A DNA stretch of 64,000 bases from Rhizobium grahamii CCGE 502 (GCF_000298315.2 NZ_AEYE02000003.1:62001-126000); one strand, 5' to 3'. Counted from the stretch's first letter, positions 10,634 through 19,868 are shown. The notes: generated from the letters alone by a model not told the origin. Numbers and translations are program-made.

Positions 10634-12472
10634 ATGACGAATGTTGCCCAGATGGTCGATGCGCCGACATCGGCATCGTTGATCGCCAAGCTGCGCGCCA
10701 TGATGACCAGGCTGTGGCCGTCGGCGCTCCTTTACAGCGCCCTCCTCGTTGCCGCGATCCTGGCCTTGAAGCTGCCTGGCGCCACGGATTATGTCGGCGC
10801 GGATAACGACGATGGGATGCGGCTTGTCGAGGTGCGCGATTTCCTGAACGGCCAGGGCTGGTTCGACCTGATGCAATACCGGATGGGTCTCGGCGAGGGC
10901 ACGTTGATGCACTGGTCCCGCCTAATTGACCTTCCGATCGCCACGCTGATCAGATTTTTCGAGTTCTTTCTCCCGCAGGAGCGGGCAGAGGCGCTTGCGC
11001 TTGCCATTTGGCCGCTTTCACTAACCGTCCCCAGCCTCTGGGCCATGGGGCTTGCCGGCCGCCGCATCGGCGGCGTGTTCGGAATGCACATCGCCTTAGG
11101 GCTGACTGCAATGCTGTTGGTCGCAAGCAACCGTTTCCTGCCTGGCGCAATCGACCACCACAACGTCCAGTTCGCGCTGGTCGCCATCATGACGGCGATG
11201 CTGCTCGATGAAGACCATCGGCCGCTGAGCTACGCCGTCGCAGGACTGGCGGCAGCAACCGCGATTGCCATCGGCGCCGAAACAACGCCTTTCGTGGCGG
11301 CAGCGTGCGTGGTTGTTGCCATCTCGTGGGCGTGGGAAGGCGAGCCGTTCGCAGGCGCTGCCAAGGCTTTCGGATTGGCCTTGGCTCTTTCGATCAGTCT
11401 GCTTTTCTTCGGCACCGTTCCACCGCGGCTCTATTCGGCAGTCAGCTGCGATAACCTGTCGCTCGGCTACTACAGTCTCGCGGCGATTGGCGGCGGGCTG
11501 TTGCTGTGTGCCGCCACCCTCGCCAGCAGAACAAGCCGGCTGCTGCGGTTTGTCGTTCTGGGCGGAATCGGAGCAGCCGTCCTCGCCTCTGCGATCACGA
11601 TCGCTCCGCAATGCCTCCGCAACCCGCTGGCTGACCTCGATCCACTCCTCGTCACGCTATGGTTGGACGGGGTGCAGGAAGCTCAGTCGATTCTTGCGCT
11701 GGACCAGCGGGATCCGTTCACGCTGGGCTTTTTCTACGCAACCGGGGTTTTCGCTATAGCCGTCTGCATCCTTCGCCTTGTTTTCAGGGACCGGGTGCGA
11801 ATTCACCTGATCCTCCTTTTCCTTCTTTCCGTCAGCTGGGCAATCGCGGCCTTTCAGGTGCGCGGCACGATGTTTTCCAATCTTCTCGCCGTCCTGCCGC
11901 TGACGTTGCTTATCATCGACCTGCGACGGCTATCGGCCAGCGACAGCGAGGATGTCGCCGCTGCCTTCTGCTACCTTTCCACTGTTCTTATGAGTGTGGC
12001 GGCAGTCTGGGGGCTCACTGGAGGGCTGATCGGTATGCAGGTGAATAGCGAGAGCGTCCTGCAAGCGGCGCCCACAAAAACCTCTTGTGCGTCGAAGTCG
12101 GCTCTGGCGCCGTTGGCCGATGTTCCGCCGGGCCTTGTGGCGGCGCCGTCCGACGTGGGCGTCTCGATTCTCCGCTTTACCGGGAACCGGATTCTGGCCG
12201 CGCCGTACCATCGAAACCAAGGTGGCATGCTGACGGAAATGCATATCGGCCTGGCAGAACCGCACGAAGCCGAGGCCTTCCTGAAGGGTGCAGGGGTCAC
12301 GGTTCTGGCTTTTTGCGCCGACTATCCGCAGACCACGGAGCTCGCCAAAATGAAGCCGGATGGTCTTTACGCGCAGCTGACGAAGGGAATCGTCCCGGCT
12401 TACCTGAGGCCGATGCCAGCGCCCGAAGGCGCACCCATTCGGTTCTTTCGTTACGTGCCCACTGGGCCGTAG
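10634..12472 (+). CDS. Polytopic membrane protein, STT3/GT-C-like glycosyltransferase candidate
   Basis: This is a 612-residue protein with about 11-13 predicted transmembrane helices and a soluble C-terminal tail of about 130 residues. After the first helix is an acidic loop (NDDGMRLVEVRDFL), then MHWSRLIDLP, and between helices an AIDHHNVQF motif. In STT3/AglB oligosaccharyltransferases a D-E/D-D loop and a DHH motif sit in the same order, so a GT-C fold is inferred. The WWD-type motif of true STT3 is not seen. The start is placed at ATG 10634, where the alanine-rich N-terminus precedes helix 1. It is divergent from the GT2/GtrA pair, which could supply its lipid-linked sugar. The function is hypothetical. 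Confidence 0.75.
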   Translation: MTNVAQMVDAPTSASLIAKLRAMMTRLWPSALLYSALLVAAILALKLPGATDYVGADNDDGMRLVEVRDFLNGQGWFDLMQYRMGLGEGTLMHWSRLIDLPIATLIRFFEFFLPQERAEALALAIWPLSLTVPSLWAMGLAGRRIGGVFGMHIALGLTAMLLVASNRFLPGAIDHHNVQFALVAIMTAMLLDEDHRPLSYAVAGLAAATAIAIGAETTPFVAAACVVVAISWAWEGEPFAGAAKAFGLALALSISLLFFGTVPPRLYSAVSCDNLSLGYYSLAAIGGGLLLCAATLASRTSRLLRFVVLGGIGAAVLASAITIAPQCLRNPLADLDPLLVTLWLDGVQEAQSILALDQRDPFTLGFFYATGVFAIAVCILRLVFRDRVRIHLILLFLLSVSWAIAAFQVRGTMFSNLLAVLPLTLLIIDLRRLSASDSEDVAAAFCYLSTVLMSVAAVWGLTGGLIGMQVNSESVLQAAPTKTSCASKSALAPLADVPPGLVAAPSDVGVSILRFTGNRILAAPYHRNQGGMLTEMHIGLAEPHEAEAFLKGAGVTVLAFCADYPQTTELAKMKPDGLYAQLTKGIVPAYLRPMPAPEGAPIRFFRYVPTGP

Positions 12473-12475
12473 AAT

Positions 12476-12712
12476 TTAGACGAAGCGTCGGCGATCGAGG
12501 ATACGCGCGAAAGCGTGGAGGCCGAGAAGGCAGATCAGAAGGCCAGCGTCATAGCAAACGATCGCGGCTGCAAGATCCAGGATGGATGTCAATGACACCA
12601 GGGCCGCGCAGGCGTAGGCGACGCAGACGAGGCAGCCGACCAACACCATCGAAAAGATCGAACGCATTGGCGCAGTAACGAAGCCCAGTGTGGTTGCTGT
12701 CAGAGCGATCAT
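12476..12712 (-). CDS. Small two-helix inner-membrane protein, unknown function
   Basis: This 78-residue protein has two hydrophobic helices, at about residues 17-38 and 44-68, and a basic C-terminus (ILDRRRFV). The ATG at 12712 is chosen because CAGGAG lies at correct spacing before it; the open frame extends further upstream, but that part looks non-coding. The size and topology recall ExoX/PsiA-like exopolysaccharide production repressors of rhizobia, but the similarity is too weak to assign. It is convergent with the STT3-like gene, with only 3 bp between them. Confidence 0.55.
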   Translation of the reverse strand: MIALTATTLGFVTAPMRSIFSMVLVGCLVCVAYACAALVSLTSILDLAAAIVCYDAGLLICLLGLHAFARILDRRRFV

Positions 12713-12835
12713 CAGCATCTCCTGATTTGCTTCAGTATAGACGGGTCTGTCTTGTCGAACAATTAATGGAGCGGTTTGTTGCCGTTTTCCCCAGTGTTCG
12801 CAATCGGGACAAGAGCGCCCGTGACGGAAGGGCAC

Positions 12836-13099
12836 CTAAGCGAGCCCGAGAACGCCCTCTGCCGTAGTGCCGGTGGCATGGACACGGGAAACCCGCAGCG
12901 GCAGCAGCGACCCGTCTGAAACAGAGGCAAAGGTCAGAACCTGCCCCGACGCCAGGGTCACGGCCAAGTCTCCGCCGATGCCGACATAGACCGCTCTTGT
13001 AATCTCCGGGAGATCGAGATTGTCATTGGGAACGATGGCGAAGCCGGCGCTTGCCGGACCAGTAAGAGAGGGAGCGTGGGAAGCAAAACGGTCGGACAT
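12836..13099 (-). CDS. Gene-transfer-agent type spike base protein (RCAP_Rcc01079-like), orphan
   Basis: This 87-residue protein begins MSDRFASHAPSLTGPAS. It contains FAIVPND, LPEITRAVYVGIGGDLAVTL and SLLPLRVSRVHATGTTAEGVLGL, the pattern of the small spike base proteins first named from the Rhodobacter capsulatus gene transfer agent. In that family the DxxLP-xTRA-YVG segment and the LP-R---V-ATGTTA end are the conserved parts. The start is placed at ATG 13099 because AAGGAG precedes it by 6 bases. No other phage or GTA gene lies within view, so the gene is an orphan or part of a scattered GTA cluster. Confidence 0.75.
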   Translation of the reverse strand: MSDRFASHAPSLTGPASAGFAIVPNDNLDLPEITRAVYVGIGGDLAVTLASGQVLTFASVSDGSLLPLRVSRVHATGTTAEGVLGLA

Positions 13100-13482
13100 G
13101 GAAACTCCTTTTGTCGTTTGCCCGATCATCGCTCTCCAAGGGTTGTCGGGGAAAACTGTCCCGCGAGTTTCGCGGCGCGGTTCAATGAAGCAACTGATTT
13201 GCCACGGAAAAACCGGGCTTTTGCGAATTCGGTTGAAAAAAACATCCCCCTGTCGAGCCAGAAGCGACCACTTCCATGTCTACGTCGCCGCCGAGGGACT
13301 GGTTGGAAAAGCGCTCACACTGCTCGAAGAGCTTCCTTACGCTGACCTACATGGTTTCCTCTCCGGATGCGGCTTGGTTCAGCAAGGGCGTGCCAGACTA
13401 GCATGCGGCAATAACGGAGTGCGCAGAATGCCTGACGAAGACAAGGGCTGCTCTTTGCCGCCGCATCGGCTAGAACAGGACC
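13100..13482. other. Intergenic region without a recognisable gene
   Basis: These 383 bp separate the divergent spike-base gene and xseA. No frame in either direction has coding-like composition with a ribosome binding site. It must contain both promoters. A short inverted repeat (CGCGAGTTTCGCG, near 13161) is present but looks incidental. Confidence 0.5.
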
Positions 13483-15069
13483 ATGAGCAATGTCTTCGAG
13501 AATGATTCGCCGAGCAATCTTGCCGAGTATTCGGTTTCGGAGCTTTCCGGCTCGATCAAGCGCACGGTCGAGACAGCCTTCGACCAGGTCCGTGTGCGCG
13601 GCGAAATTTCCGGCTACAGGGGCCCCCACTCTTCCGGCCACGCCTATTTTTCCTTGAAGGATGACCGCGCCCGCATCGATGCCGTCGTCTGGAAGGGCAA
13701 TTTCTCCAGGCTGAAATTCCGTCCCGAAGAAGGGATGGAGGTGATAGCCACCGGCAAGGTGACGACATTCCCCGGCTCATCGAAATATCAGATCGTTATC
13801 GAAACGCTGGAACCGGCCGGCGCCGGTGCGCTGATGGCGCTCATCGAGGAACGCAAGCGCAGGCTTGGCGCCGAGGGGCTGTTCGACCAGTCCCGCAAGC
13901 GGCGGCTACCCTTCATGCCGAAGGTGATCGGCGTCGTGACCTCGCCGACAGGCGCGGTCATTCGCGACATTCTCCACCGCATCTCCGATCGTTTCCCGGT
14001 TCATGTCATCGTCTGGCCCGTCAAGGTCCAAGGGGAGGGTTCCGGTGAAGAGGTTGCTAACGCCATCAGAGGCTTCAACAGCTTCGAGCCTAGCGGGGAC
14101 ATGCCGCGCCCAGACGTTCTGATCGTCGCCCGTGGCGGCGGCAGCCTTGAAGATCTCTGGAGCTTTAACGACGAAATCGTTGTGCGTGCCGCTGCCGAGA
14201 GCCAGATCCCGCTGATCTCGGCGGTCGGCCACGAAACCGACTGGACGCTGATAGACTACGCCGCAGATGTGCGCGCACCAACGCCGACCGGCGCGGCCGA
14301 GATGGCGGTTCCCGTAAAGGCCGAACTGGGGGCGCAGACAGCAGCACTGGCCGCGCGCCTGCAGGGGTGCATGAACCGCCGCATGGATCATCATCGTCAG
14401 TCGGTTCGGGCTCTCGTCCGCGCGCTGCCTTCTCTGGATCAGCTCTTGGCCCTGCCGCGTCGCCGGTTCGATGAGGCGGCCGCCGGTCTTGGCCGCGGTC
14501 TCGAACTCAATACGATCAACAAGCGCCGGAGTTTCGAGCGGACGGCCGCGCATCTGCGGCCCGATGTCCTCTCGAACCGCATTACGGAGCGGCGCCAATA
14601 TCTGAACGAACGGATGACGCGCGCGGAGCGCACGATCGAGCGTCTTCTCGATCGCTCGAAATCGCGGGTTGGCCGTGCCGACGCGATCTTTGCGACGCTG
14701 CCGGCGCGCCTGAAGACGCAGACGGCGCGCCAGCGTGATCACCTGGCCAATCTGTCGCGTCACGCTGACACCGCTGTCAGGCATCAGCTGACGCGGGCAC
14801 GCGGTGAACTCACGGCTCAAGATCGTGTACTGCAGTCCCTGTCTTACAAGAACGTGCTGAAGCGCGGCTACGCGGTTATCCGGGACGACGAGAACAGGCC
14901 TGTGTCGCAGGCGGCGATGCTGGCGTCGGGGACAGGCATCTCGATCGAGTTTGCGGATGGTCGTGTCGGCGCGGTGACGACGGACGGAGGCACGTCCTCT
15001 GCGCAGAAGAAACGAGCCGCGAAGCCGCACGACGAGCAGGCGCCGCCAAAGCAGGGAAGCCTATTCTAG
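13483..15069 (+). CDS. xseA: Exodeoxyribonuclease VII large subunit
   Basis: This is the large subunit of ExoVII, which with XseB degrades single-stranded DNA to acid-insoluble then acid-soluble oligonucleotides. The 528 residues show the N-terminal OB-fold (about residues 10-105: [39 protein letters not shown]). The catalytic core follows, with [39 protein letters not shown] and [15 protein letters not shown] long helical, Arg-rich C-terminal region comes next. The length exceeds the roughly 455 residues of E. coli XseA, as is usual in rhizobia. It stands alone; xseB is not in the window. Confidence 0.97.
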   Translation: MSNVFENDSPSNLAEYSVSELSGSIKRTVETAFDQVRVRGEISGYRGPHSSGHAYFSLKDDRARIDAVVWKGNFSRLKFRPEEGMEVIATGKVTTFPGSSKYQIVIETLEPAGAGALMALIEERKRRLGAEGLFDQSRKRRLPFMPKVIGVVTSPTGAVIRDILHRISDRFPVHVIVWPVKVQGEGSGEEVANAIRGFNSFEPSGDMPRPDVLIVARGGGSLEDLWSFNDEIVVRAAAESQIPLISAVGHETDWTLIDYAADVRAPTPTGAAEMAVPVKAELGAQTAALAARLQGCMNRRMDHHRQSVRALVRALPSLDQLLALPRRRFDEAAAGLGRGLELNTINKRRSFERTAAHLRPDVLSNRITERRQYLNERMTRAERTIERLLDRSKSRVGRADAIFATLPARLKTQTARQRDHLANLSRHADTAVRHQLTRARGELTAQDRVLQSLSYKNVLKRGYAVIRDDENRPVSQAAMLASGTGISIEFADGRVGAVTTDGGTSSAQKKRAAKPHDEQAPPKQGSLF

Positions 15070-15155
15070 GTGGTCGTCAGCCGCTGAATGTCACGCGGAC
15101 ATCATGGAAATGCAACATATGCGTGCCAACCTCTCGATAAATGGGAGGGAGAAAC

Positions 15156-16265
15156 ATGAGGCTTGCATCGTTCAATGTCGAAAACCTGTTCGACCGCGCA
15201 AAGGCCATGAACCTGGACACCTGGGCAGAGGGGCGAGTCGTTCTGGACCGCTTTGCAGAATTGCAGAAATTGCTGGGGCAGGTCACCTACAGCGACGCTG
15301 ACAAAGCCCGCATGGCCACGTTGATCATCGAACTCGGCATGGAAGAGAGCGATATCGGCCCCTTTGTCATTCTTCGTCGTAACCGGGGCAATCTTCTGAA
15401 GCGGCCAAGGACTGGCGGCGTTGTGATAACGGCCAATGGTCGCATCGATTGGGTCGGGTCGCTCGAGCTGCGAGACGAGCCGATCAATGAAATCGCCATG
15501 CAAAATACCGCGCGCGTCATGAGCGACCTGAATGCCGACATTCTGGGGATTGTCGAAGTCGAAAGTCGGCCGGTCCTGACCGCCTTCAATACGCAGGTCC
15601 TGCCAGCTGTTGGCGGGATGCCTTTCAATCAGGTCATGGTCATCGATGGCAACGATGAGCGGGGGATCGATGTCGGGCTCCTGACGCGCAACGGCTTCGT
15701 CCTCGATATCATGCGCAGCCACGTTGACGATCGGGATGCGGCAGGCAACCCGATCTTCTCCCGCGATTGCCCGGAGTACTACGTGACCACGCCTGCAGGG
15801 GCGACGCTGCTTGTCATGGTCAATCATTTCAAGAGCAAGGGTTTCGGCAGCACCCAGTCCTCCGATGCTCGCCGGCATGCGCAAGCGCGACGAGCTAGGG
15901 ACATCTACGAGAAGCGCATCGCCGAAGGGTTCGACCATATCGCGCTGATCGGCGACCTGAACGATACTCCCGACAGCGCGCCGCTAGCGCCGCTGAAGGA
16001 GAGCACGCTCCGGGACGCCTTTACCCATCCCGCGTTCGACGACGGCGGTTTTCCCGGCACCTTCGGCCTTGGCAACGCCGGCAACAAGATCGACTACCTC
16101 CTCCTGTCGCCGAAGCTTTTCGACGAGGTCGAGCGCGGCGGCGTCTTCCGCAAGGGCGCCTGGCCCGGAAGCCGTCCGAAACGCTGGGAGACCTATCCGG
16201 AACTCACCGAGCCGAAACACGCGGCGTCGGATCATGCCGCCATCTGGGTCGACCTGAACATCTGA
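15156..16265 (+). CDS. Endonuclease/exonuclease/phosphatase (EEP) family protein
   Basis: This 369-residue member of the DNase I-like EEP superfamily shows the fold's motifs in order: SFNVENLFDRA at the start (metal-site Asn), DILGIVEVES (catalytic Glu), VNHFKSKG (catalytic His), IGDLNDTPDSAPL (catalytic Asp/Asn) and a final SDHAAIW (His). All key residues are present, so it should be an active metal-dependent nuclease or phosphodiesterase. There is no signal peptide. The ATG at 15156 is preceded by GGGAGGGAG; an upstream in-frame start at 15141 is less likely. The substrate is unknown. It lies about 90 bp after xseA in the same orientation. Confidence 0.9.
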   Translation: MRLASFNVENLFDRAKAMNLDTWAEGRVVLDRFAELQKLLGQVTYSDADKARMATLIIELGMEESDIGPFVILRRNRGNLLKRPRTGGVVITANGRIDWVGSLELRDEPINEIAMQNTARVMSDLNADILGIVEVESRPVLTAFNTQVLPAVGGMPFNQVMVIDGNDERGIDVGLLTRNGFVLDIMRSHVDDRDAAGNPIFSRDCPEYYVTTPAGATLLVMVNHFKSKGFGSTQSSDARRHAQARRARDIYEKRIAEGFDHIALIGDLNDTPDSAPLAPLKESTLRDAFTHPAFDDGGFPGTFGLGNAGNKIDYLLLSPKLFDEVERGGVFRKGAWPGSRPKRWETYPELTEPKHAASDHAAIWVDLNI

Positions 16266-16322
16266 GGTCAAGGCAGGGAGGCCGCCATTTTCGCTGAGGC
16301 CAAGGGCATGTGAGGGGCTCGG

Positions 16323-16805
16323 CTACTCGAACGTCGCCAGAAACTTGCGCAACAGGCCGTCGAGCTGCTCCTTCTCCTCCGCGCTGAAACCCTGCGTCAA
16401 CCGCTGTTGATTGGCGACGTGGAGGCCGACGGCAGTTTCCACGGCGGCAAGTCCTGCTTCGGTCAGGGCGATGAGGACGCTTCGCCGATCGTCGGGATTG
16501 AGAACGCGCTCGACCAGCCCGGCTTTCTCCAACTGGTCGATCCGGTTGGTCATGGTGCCGGAGCTGACCATCGTCATGGAGAGCAGATCGCCCGGTGAGA
16601 GCCGATACGGCGCGCCCGAACGCCTGAGGGTTGCCAGCACATCGAAGGACGAGGAGGACAGTCCCTGCTGCTGCAGCACTTGGTCCACCTCGCGGGCGAG
16701 ATGCGTCGTCAGCCGTTTCAGCCGGCCCATGATGCCCATCGCCTCGGTATCGAGGTCGGGGCGCTCCCTTTTCCATTGCGCAAGTATCTTGTCGACGCGA
16801 TCCAT
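16323..16805 (-). CDS. MarR family transcriptional regulator
   Basis: This 160-residue winged-helix regulator begins MDRVDKILAQWKRERPDLD. Its central DNA-binding domain includes FDVLATLRRSGAPYRLSPGDLL, TMTNRIDQLEKAGLVERV (recognition helix) and NPDDRRSVLIALTEAG (wing with the Asp-Arg pair conserved in MarR proteins). Helices at both ends form the dimer interface. It is divergent from an EamA-family exporter gene, and the shared 100-bp region carries a perfect 18-bp palindrome. The simplest reading is a repressor of the exporter and of itself; the inducing ligand is unknown. Confidence 0.95.
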   Translation of the reverse strand: MDRVDKILAQWKRERPDLDTEAMGIMGRLKRLTTHLAREVDQVLQQQGLSSSSFDVLATLRRSGAPYRLSPGDLLSMTMVSSGTMTNRIDQLEKAGLVERVLNPDDRRSVLIALTEAGLAAVETAVGLHVANQQRLTQGFSAEEKEQLDGLLRKFLATFE

Positions 16806-16844
16806 CGGTCAGCCCGTTCTTCTGGGGAGACTGTTATCACCACG

Positions 16845-16862
16845 TATCTTGACGTCAAGATA
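16845..16862. promoter_or_regulatory. Perfect 18-bp palindrome, probable MarR operator
   Basis: The sequence TATCTTGACGTCAAGATA is its own reverse complement. It sits between the divergent marR (start 16805) and eamA (start 16906) genes. A weaker related half site (TATCTTGATATAGAGA) follows at about 16881-16896. Length and position fit an operator for the adjacent MarR protein. Confidence 0.75.
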
Positions 16863-16905
16863 AATGGCACTAGATTATATTTATCTTGATATAGAGATTC
16901 TTGAG

Positions 16906-17814
16906 ATGAAGAAAACTGGAACGCCTCTCTACGATGTGCTGATCACGGCGTTGGCGCCGACGATCTGGGGCAGCACCTATTTCGTGACGACATCCTTCCT
17001 GCCGCACGGATATCCACTGACGGTCGCTTTCCTGCGCGCCTTGCCGGCCGGGCTTCTGCTGCTTGCGATAGTCCGGCAACTGCCGGAAGGGATTTGGTGG
17101 CTACGCGCCTTCGTGCTTGGCGGCCTCAATTTCTCGTTCTTCTGGGCAATGCTGTTTGTGTCTGCCTATCGGTTGCCAGGCGGCGTCGCCGCGACGGTTG
17201 GGGCCATTCAGCCGCTTATCGTCATTCTGCTGTCGCGCATCTTCCTCGGCAGGCCGATCCACGCGCTTGCCGTTGGAGCCGGCGTGGTCGGGATGACAGG
17301 TGTGGCACTTCTCGTGCTCACGCCCAATGCGGCGCTTGACCCGATCGGTGTTGCCGCCGGCATTGCGGGGGCGGTTTCGATGGCATTCGGCACGGTGCTG
17401 ACGCGACGATGGGCTCCGCCGGTCTCAAATCTTGCCTTTACCGCATGGCAGTTGACCGCGGGCGGCATCCTGCTCGCGCCCGTCGCTTTCTTCCTTGAGC
17501 CCACGCTGCCGGTGCCGACTACGGCCAATGTCCTCGGCATGGCCTATCTTGGCCTGATCGGCGCGGCCTTCACCTATCTGCTGTGGTTTCGGGGGCTCGC
17601 GCGCATCGAGCCATCCGCCGCGGCCTCGTTGGGCTTCCTCAGTCCAGTCACAGCCACCCTGCTGGGTTGGCTGGCTCTTGGACAAAGCCTGACGCCCGCG
17701 CAGTTGTTCGGCTTCGCAATGGTGCTCGCGAGCGTCTGGCTCAGTCAGCGCGCGATGTCGGTCAGGCCCACTCGCCCTGACGCATCACCGGAACCCGCGA
17801 GCCGTCCGGCCTGA
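16906..17814 (+). CDS. EamA family (DMT) transporter
   Basis: This 302-residue inner-membrane protein has ten predicted transmembrane helices arranged as two EamA repeats, the fold of drug/metabolite exporters. The first repeat holds APTIWGSTYFVTTSFLPHG; the second contains GAVSMAFGTVLTRRW and ends in SPVTATLLGWLALGQSLTPAQ. The start is placed at ATG 16906, because the upstream in-frame ATG at 16864 lies directly beside the operator palindrome. It is divergent from marR, which probably represses it. Its last 53 bp overlap, tail to tail, the end of the M29 aminopeptidase gene. The exported substrate is not predictable. Confidence 0.93.
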   Translation: MKKTGTPLYDVLITALAPTIWGSTYFVTTSFLPHGYPLTVAFLRALPAGLLLLAIVRQLPEGIWWLRAFVLGGLNFSFFWAMLFVSAYRLPGGVAATVGAIQPLIVILLSRIFLGRPIHALAVGAGVVGMTGVALLVLTPNAALDPIGVAAGIAGAVSMAFGTVLTRRWAPPVSNLAFTAWQLTAGGILLAPVAFFLEPTLPVPTTANVLGMAYLGLIGAAFTYLLWFRGLARIEPSAAASLGFLSPVTATLLGWLALGQSLTPAQLFGFAMVLASVWLSQRAMSVRPTRPDASPEPASRPA

Positions 17815-19015
17815 TGCCGTCGATATCGACCTGGCCGGAGCCGATCATCCAGTCGATGTGGATCAGGCTCGAGTTGCCGCCCTGGGCCTTGATCTGCTCC
17901 TGCGTCAGGCTGGCGCCGTTGACGAAGCATTTCGAATAGCACTGGCCGAGCGCGATGTGGCACGAGGCGTTCTCGTCGAACAGCGTGTTGTAGAAGAGAA
18001 TGCCGCTGACCGAGATCGGCGAGGAATGCGGCACAAGCGCCACTTCGCCCAAGCGGCGCGCACCCTCGTCGGTATCCAGCACCTTGTTCAGCACTTCCTC
18101 GCCACGCGAGGCCTTTGCTTCGACGATCCGGCCACCTTCGAAGCGAACCCGGATGTCGTCGATCAGCGTGCCCTGATGGGACAGCGGCTTGGTGCTCGAA
18201 ACATGGCCCTCGACCTTGAGCGCATGCGGGGTCGTGAAGACCTCCTCGGTCGGAATGTTCGGATTGCAGGTGATGCCGTTCTTGGCGGTCGACGAGCCGC
18301 CGTGCCACTCGTGGCCGTCGGCAAGGCCGACCGTGAGATCGGTGCCTGGCCCGGTGAAGTGCAAGGAAGCGAAACGCTCCCCATTCAGCCAGTGTGAGCG
18401 TTTGGCAAGATTGGCGTTGTGCTCGGCCCAGGCGGCGATCGGGTCTTCGACGTCGACGCGCGATGCCGCAAAGATCGCCTTGGCGAGCTTGGCAACGGCG
18501 ATCGCGTCCGGATCGTCAGGAAAGACCAGCGCGGCCCAGGATGGGTTGGGGTAGGAGACGATGTTCCAGTTGATGTCGAAATTCGAGATCTTCTCCAGTG
18601 CCGGCTTGTAGGCGGCCGAGTTTGCCCGGTTGGCTCGACCGACCTTTGCCGGATCCTGTTCCGAAAGCAGCATCGGATTGTCGCCTGAAACGGCGAGGCG
18701 GGCAGTACCCTTGGCATAAGTTTTGGCCATGCCGTCATAGAGCCAATCGGATGCGCGATCGAAGCTCTGATCGCTGCCGTACCTGTAGCGCGCGAGCGTC
18801 GACTCCTCGTCGGAATAGAATGCCGTCACCAGCCCGGCACCCGCCATATAGGCATGCTTGGTAATCAGGCGCACGAGGGGCAGGGCGACGACCGGGGCCG
18901 TGATCACGAGGTCCTGGCCCGTTTGCAACTGCAGCCCGACCTTGACGGCCACCTCCGCCAGCTTCTCAAGCTTTACGGGATCGACTGAGGTCTGGCTTTG
19001 CGGCATGAAATTCAT
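17762..19015 (-). CDS. M29 family aminopeptidase
   Basis: This 417-residue metallo-aminopeptidase belongs to the thermophilic aminopeptidase (AmpS/PepS) family; it removes N-terminal residues in the cytoplasm using two metal ions. Candidate ligands in family order are the Glu of NIPTEEVFTTP, the Glu and His of GEVALVPHSSPIS, and the His and Asp of SSLIHIDWMIGSG; the Tyr of LFYNTLFDENAS is also in place. The length is normal. The ATG at 19015 follows GAGGAG. It is transcribed alone; its 3' end runs 53 bp into the convergent transporter gene. Confidence 0.94.
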   Translation of the reverse strand: MNFMPQSQTSVDPVKLEKLAEVAVKVGLQLQTGQDLVITAPVVALPLVRLITKHAYMAGAGLVTAFYSDEESTLARYRYGSDQSFDRASDWLYDGMAKTYAKGTARLAVSGDNPMLLSEQDPAKVGRANRANSAAYKPALEKISNFDINWNIVSYPNPSWAALVFPDDPDAIAVAKLAKAIFAASRVDVEDPIAAWAEHNANLAKRSHWLNGERFASLHFTGPGTDLTVGLADGHEWHGGSSTAKNGITCNPNIPTEEVFTTPHALKVEGHVSSTKPLSHQGTLIDDIRVRFEGGRIVEAKASRGEEVLNKVLDTDEGARRLGEVALVPHSSPISVSGILFYNTLFDENASCHIALGQCYSKCFVNGASLTQEQIKAQGGNSSLIHIDWMIGSGQVDIDGIRPDGSRVPVMRQGEWA

Positions 19016-19134
19016 GATCGGTCACTCCTCGAACAAAACGGATTGGCCGGTAGACTTAGTCCCCTTTACGGCGAAATTGAAGCTCGCTTGTCGACCGATG
19101 GCAGCTATTTGCCGCCGTCGGTCCATATCCGGGA

Positions 19135-19851
19135 TTAGGCTGCGGAAACGGATGGTTGCTGCAATAGCACCGCGTCGTGGCTCTTCAGGAAGCCCATCAG
19201 CCGATCGGCATAGTCAGGCCCGACCGCTGCCTTCACGCTCGGTCTCTCGGACAATGCTTTCCGCCAGGCCTTTACGCGGGGCAGGCCGGCAAAAATGCCG
19301 CTGTCGCCGATGGTGTCGAAAACGTCGAAGTAGCGATAAATCGGCGCAAACACCGCATCGACCAGGCTGAAGCTGTCGCCCACGAAGTAGGGGGGCCTCG
19401 TCAATTCCGCTTCGATGGTCGCGAACTTCGATGCAAGGACCTGCCGTTTCGCCTCCAGTTGGGCGCGGTCCTGGGTCGTCTCGTATACCCAGAGATCGGA
19501 CAGGATCGAAGAGCCGAACTCCATCCAGCCGCGGTGGCGGGCGCGCGTCAACGGATCGGCCGGATGAAGGCTCGCGCCATCCTGCGTCTCCTCCAGATAC
19601 TCGCAGATCACGCTGCTCTCAAAAAGTACCTCATGGCTGCCGTCGCTGTTGCGGACGCAAAGCAGGGGCACCTTGCCGAGGGGCGAAATCTCAAGAAACC
19701 AGCCGGGCTTGTCTGCAAGATCAATGTTGATCCGCTCGAAGCGTACTTCCTTCTCCATCAGCGCGATCGCGGCGCGCTGCACGTACGGGCAAAGGTGGTG
19801 GCTGACGAGCAGCAGAGCCGAACCCGGTGCTTGAAGTGGCGAATGATCCAT
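19135..19851 (-). CDS. Glutathione S-transferase family protein
   Basis: This 238-residue protein has the two-domain GST fold. The N-terminal thioredoxin-like domain starts LLLVSHHLCPYVQRAAIAL, with a Cys-Pro active-site pair as in omega/beta-like GSTs. The cis-Pro glutathione-binding loop is GKVPLLCV, followed by FESSVICEYLEE. The all-helical C-terminal domain ends with a typical RVKAWRKALSERPSVKAAV. The start is chosen at ATG 19851 because GGAG lies 8 bases upstream. It is divergent from a MarR-type regulator and the control region has two matching operator-like sites, so induction by a MarR ligand is likely. Confidence 0.93.
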   Translation of the reverse strand: MDHSPLQAPGSALLLVSHHLCPYVQRAAIALMEKEVRFERINIDLADKPGWFLEISPLGKVPLLCVRNSDGSHEVLFESSVICEYLEETQDGASLHPADPLTRARHRGWMEFGSSILSDLWVYETTQDRAQLEAKRQVLASKFATIEAELTRPPYFVGDSFSLVDAVFAPIYRYFDVFDTIGDSGIFAGLPRVKAWRKALSERPSVKAAVGPDYADRLMGFLKSHDAVLLQQPSVSAA

Positions 19852-19868
19852 AGTGGGAATCTCCATTG

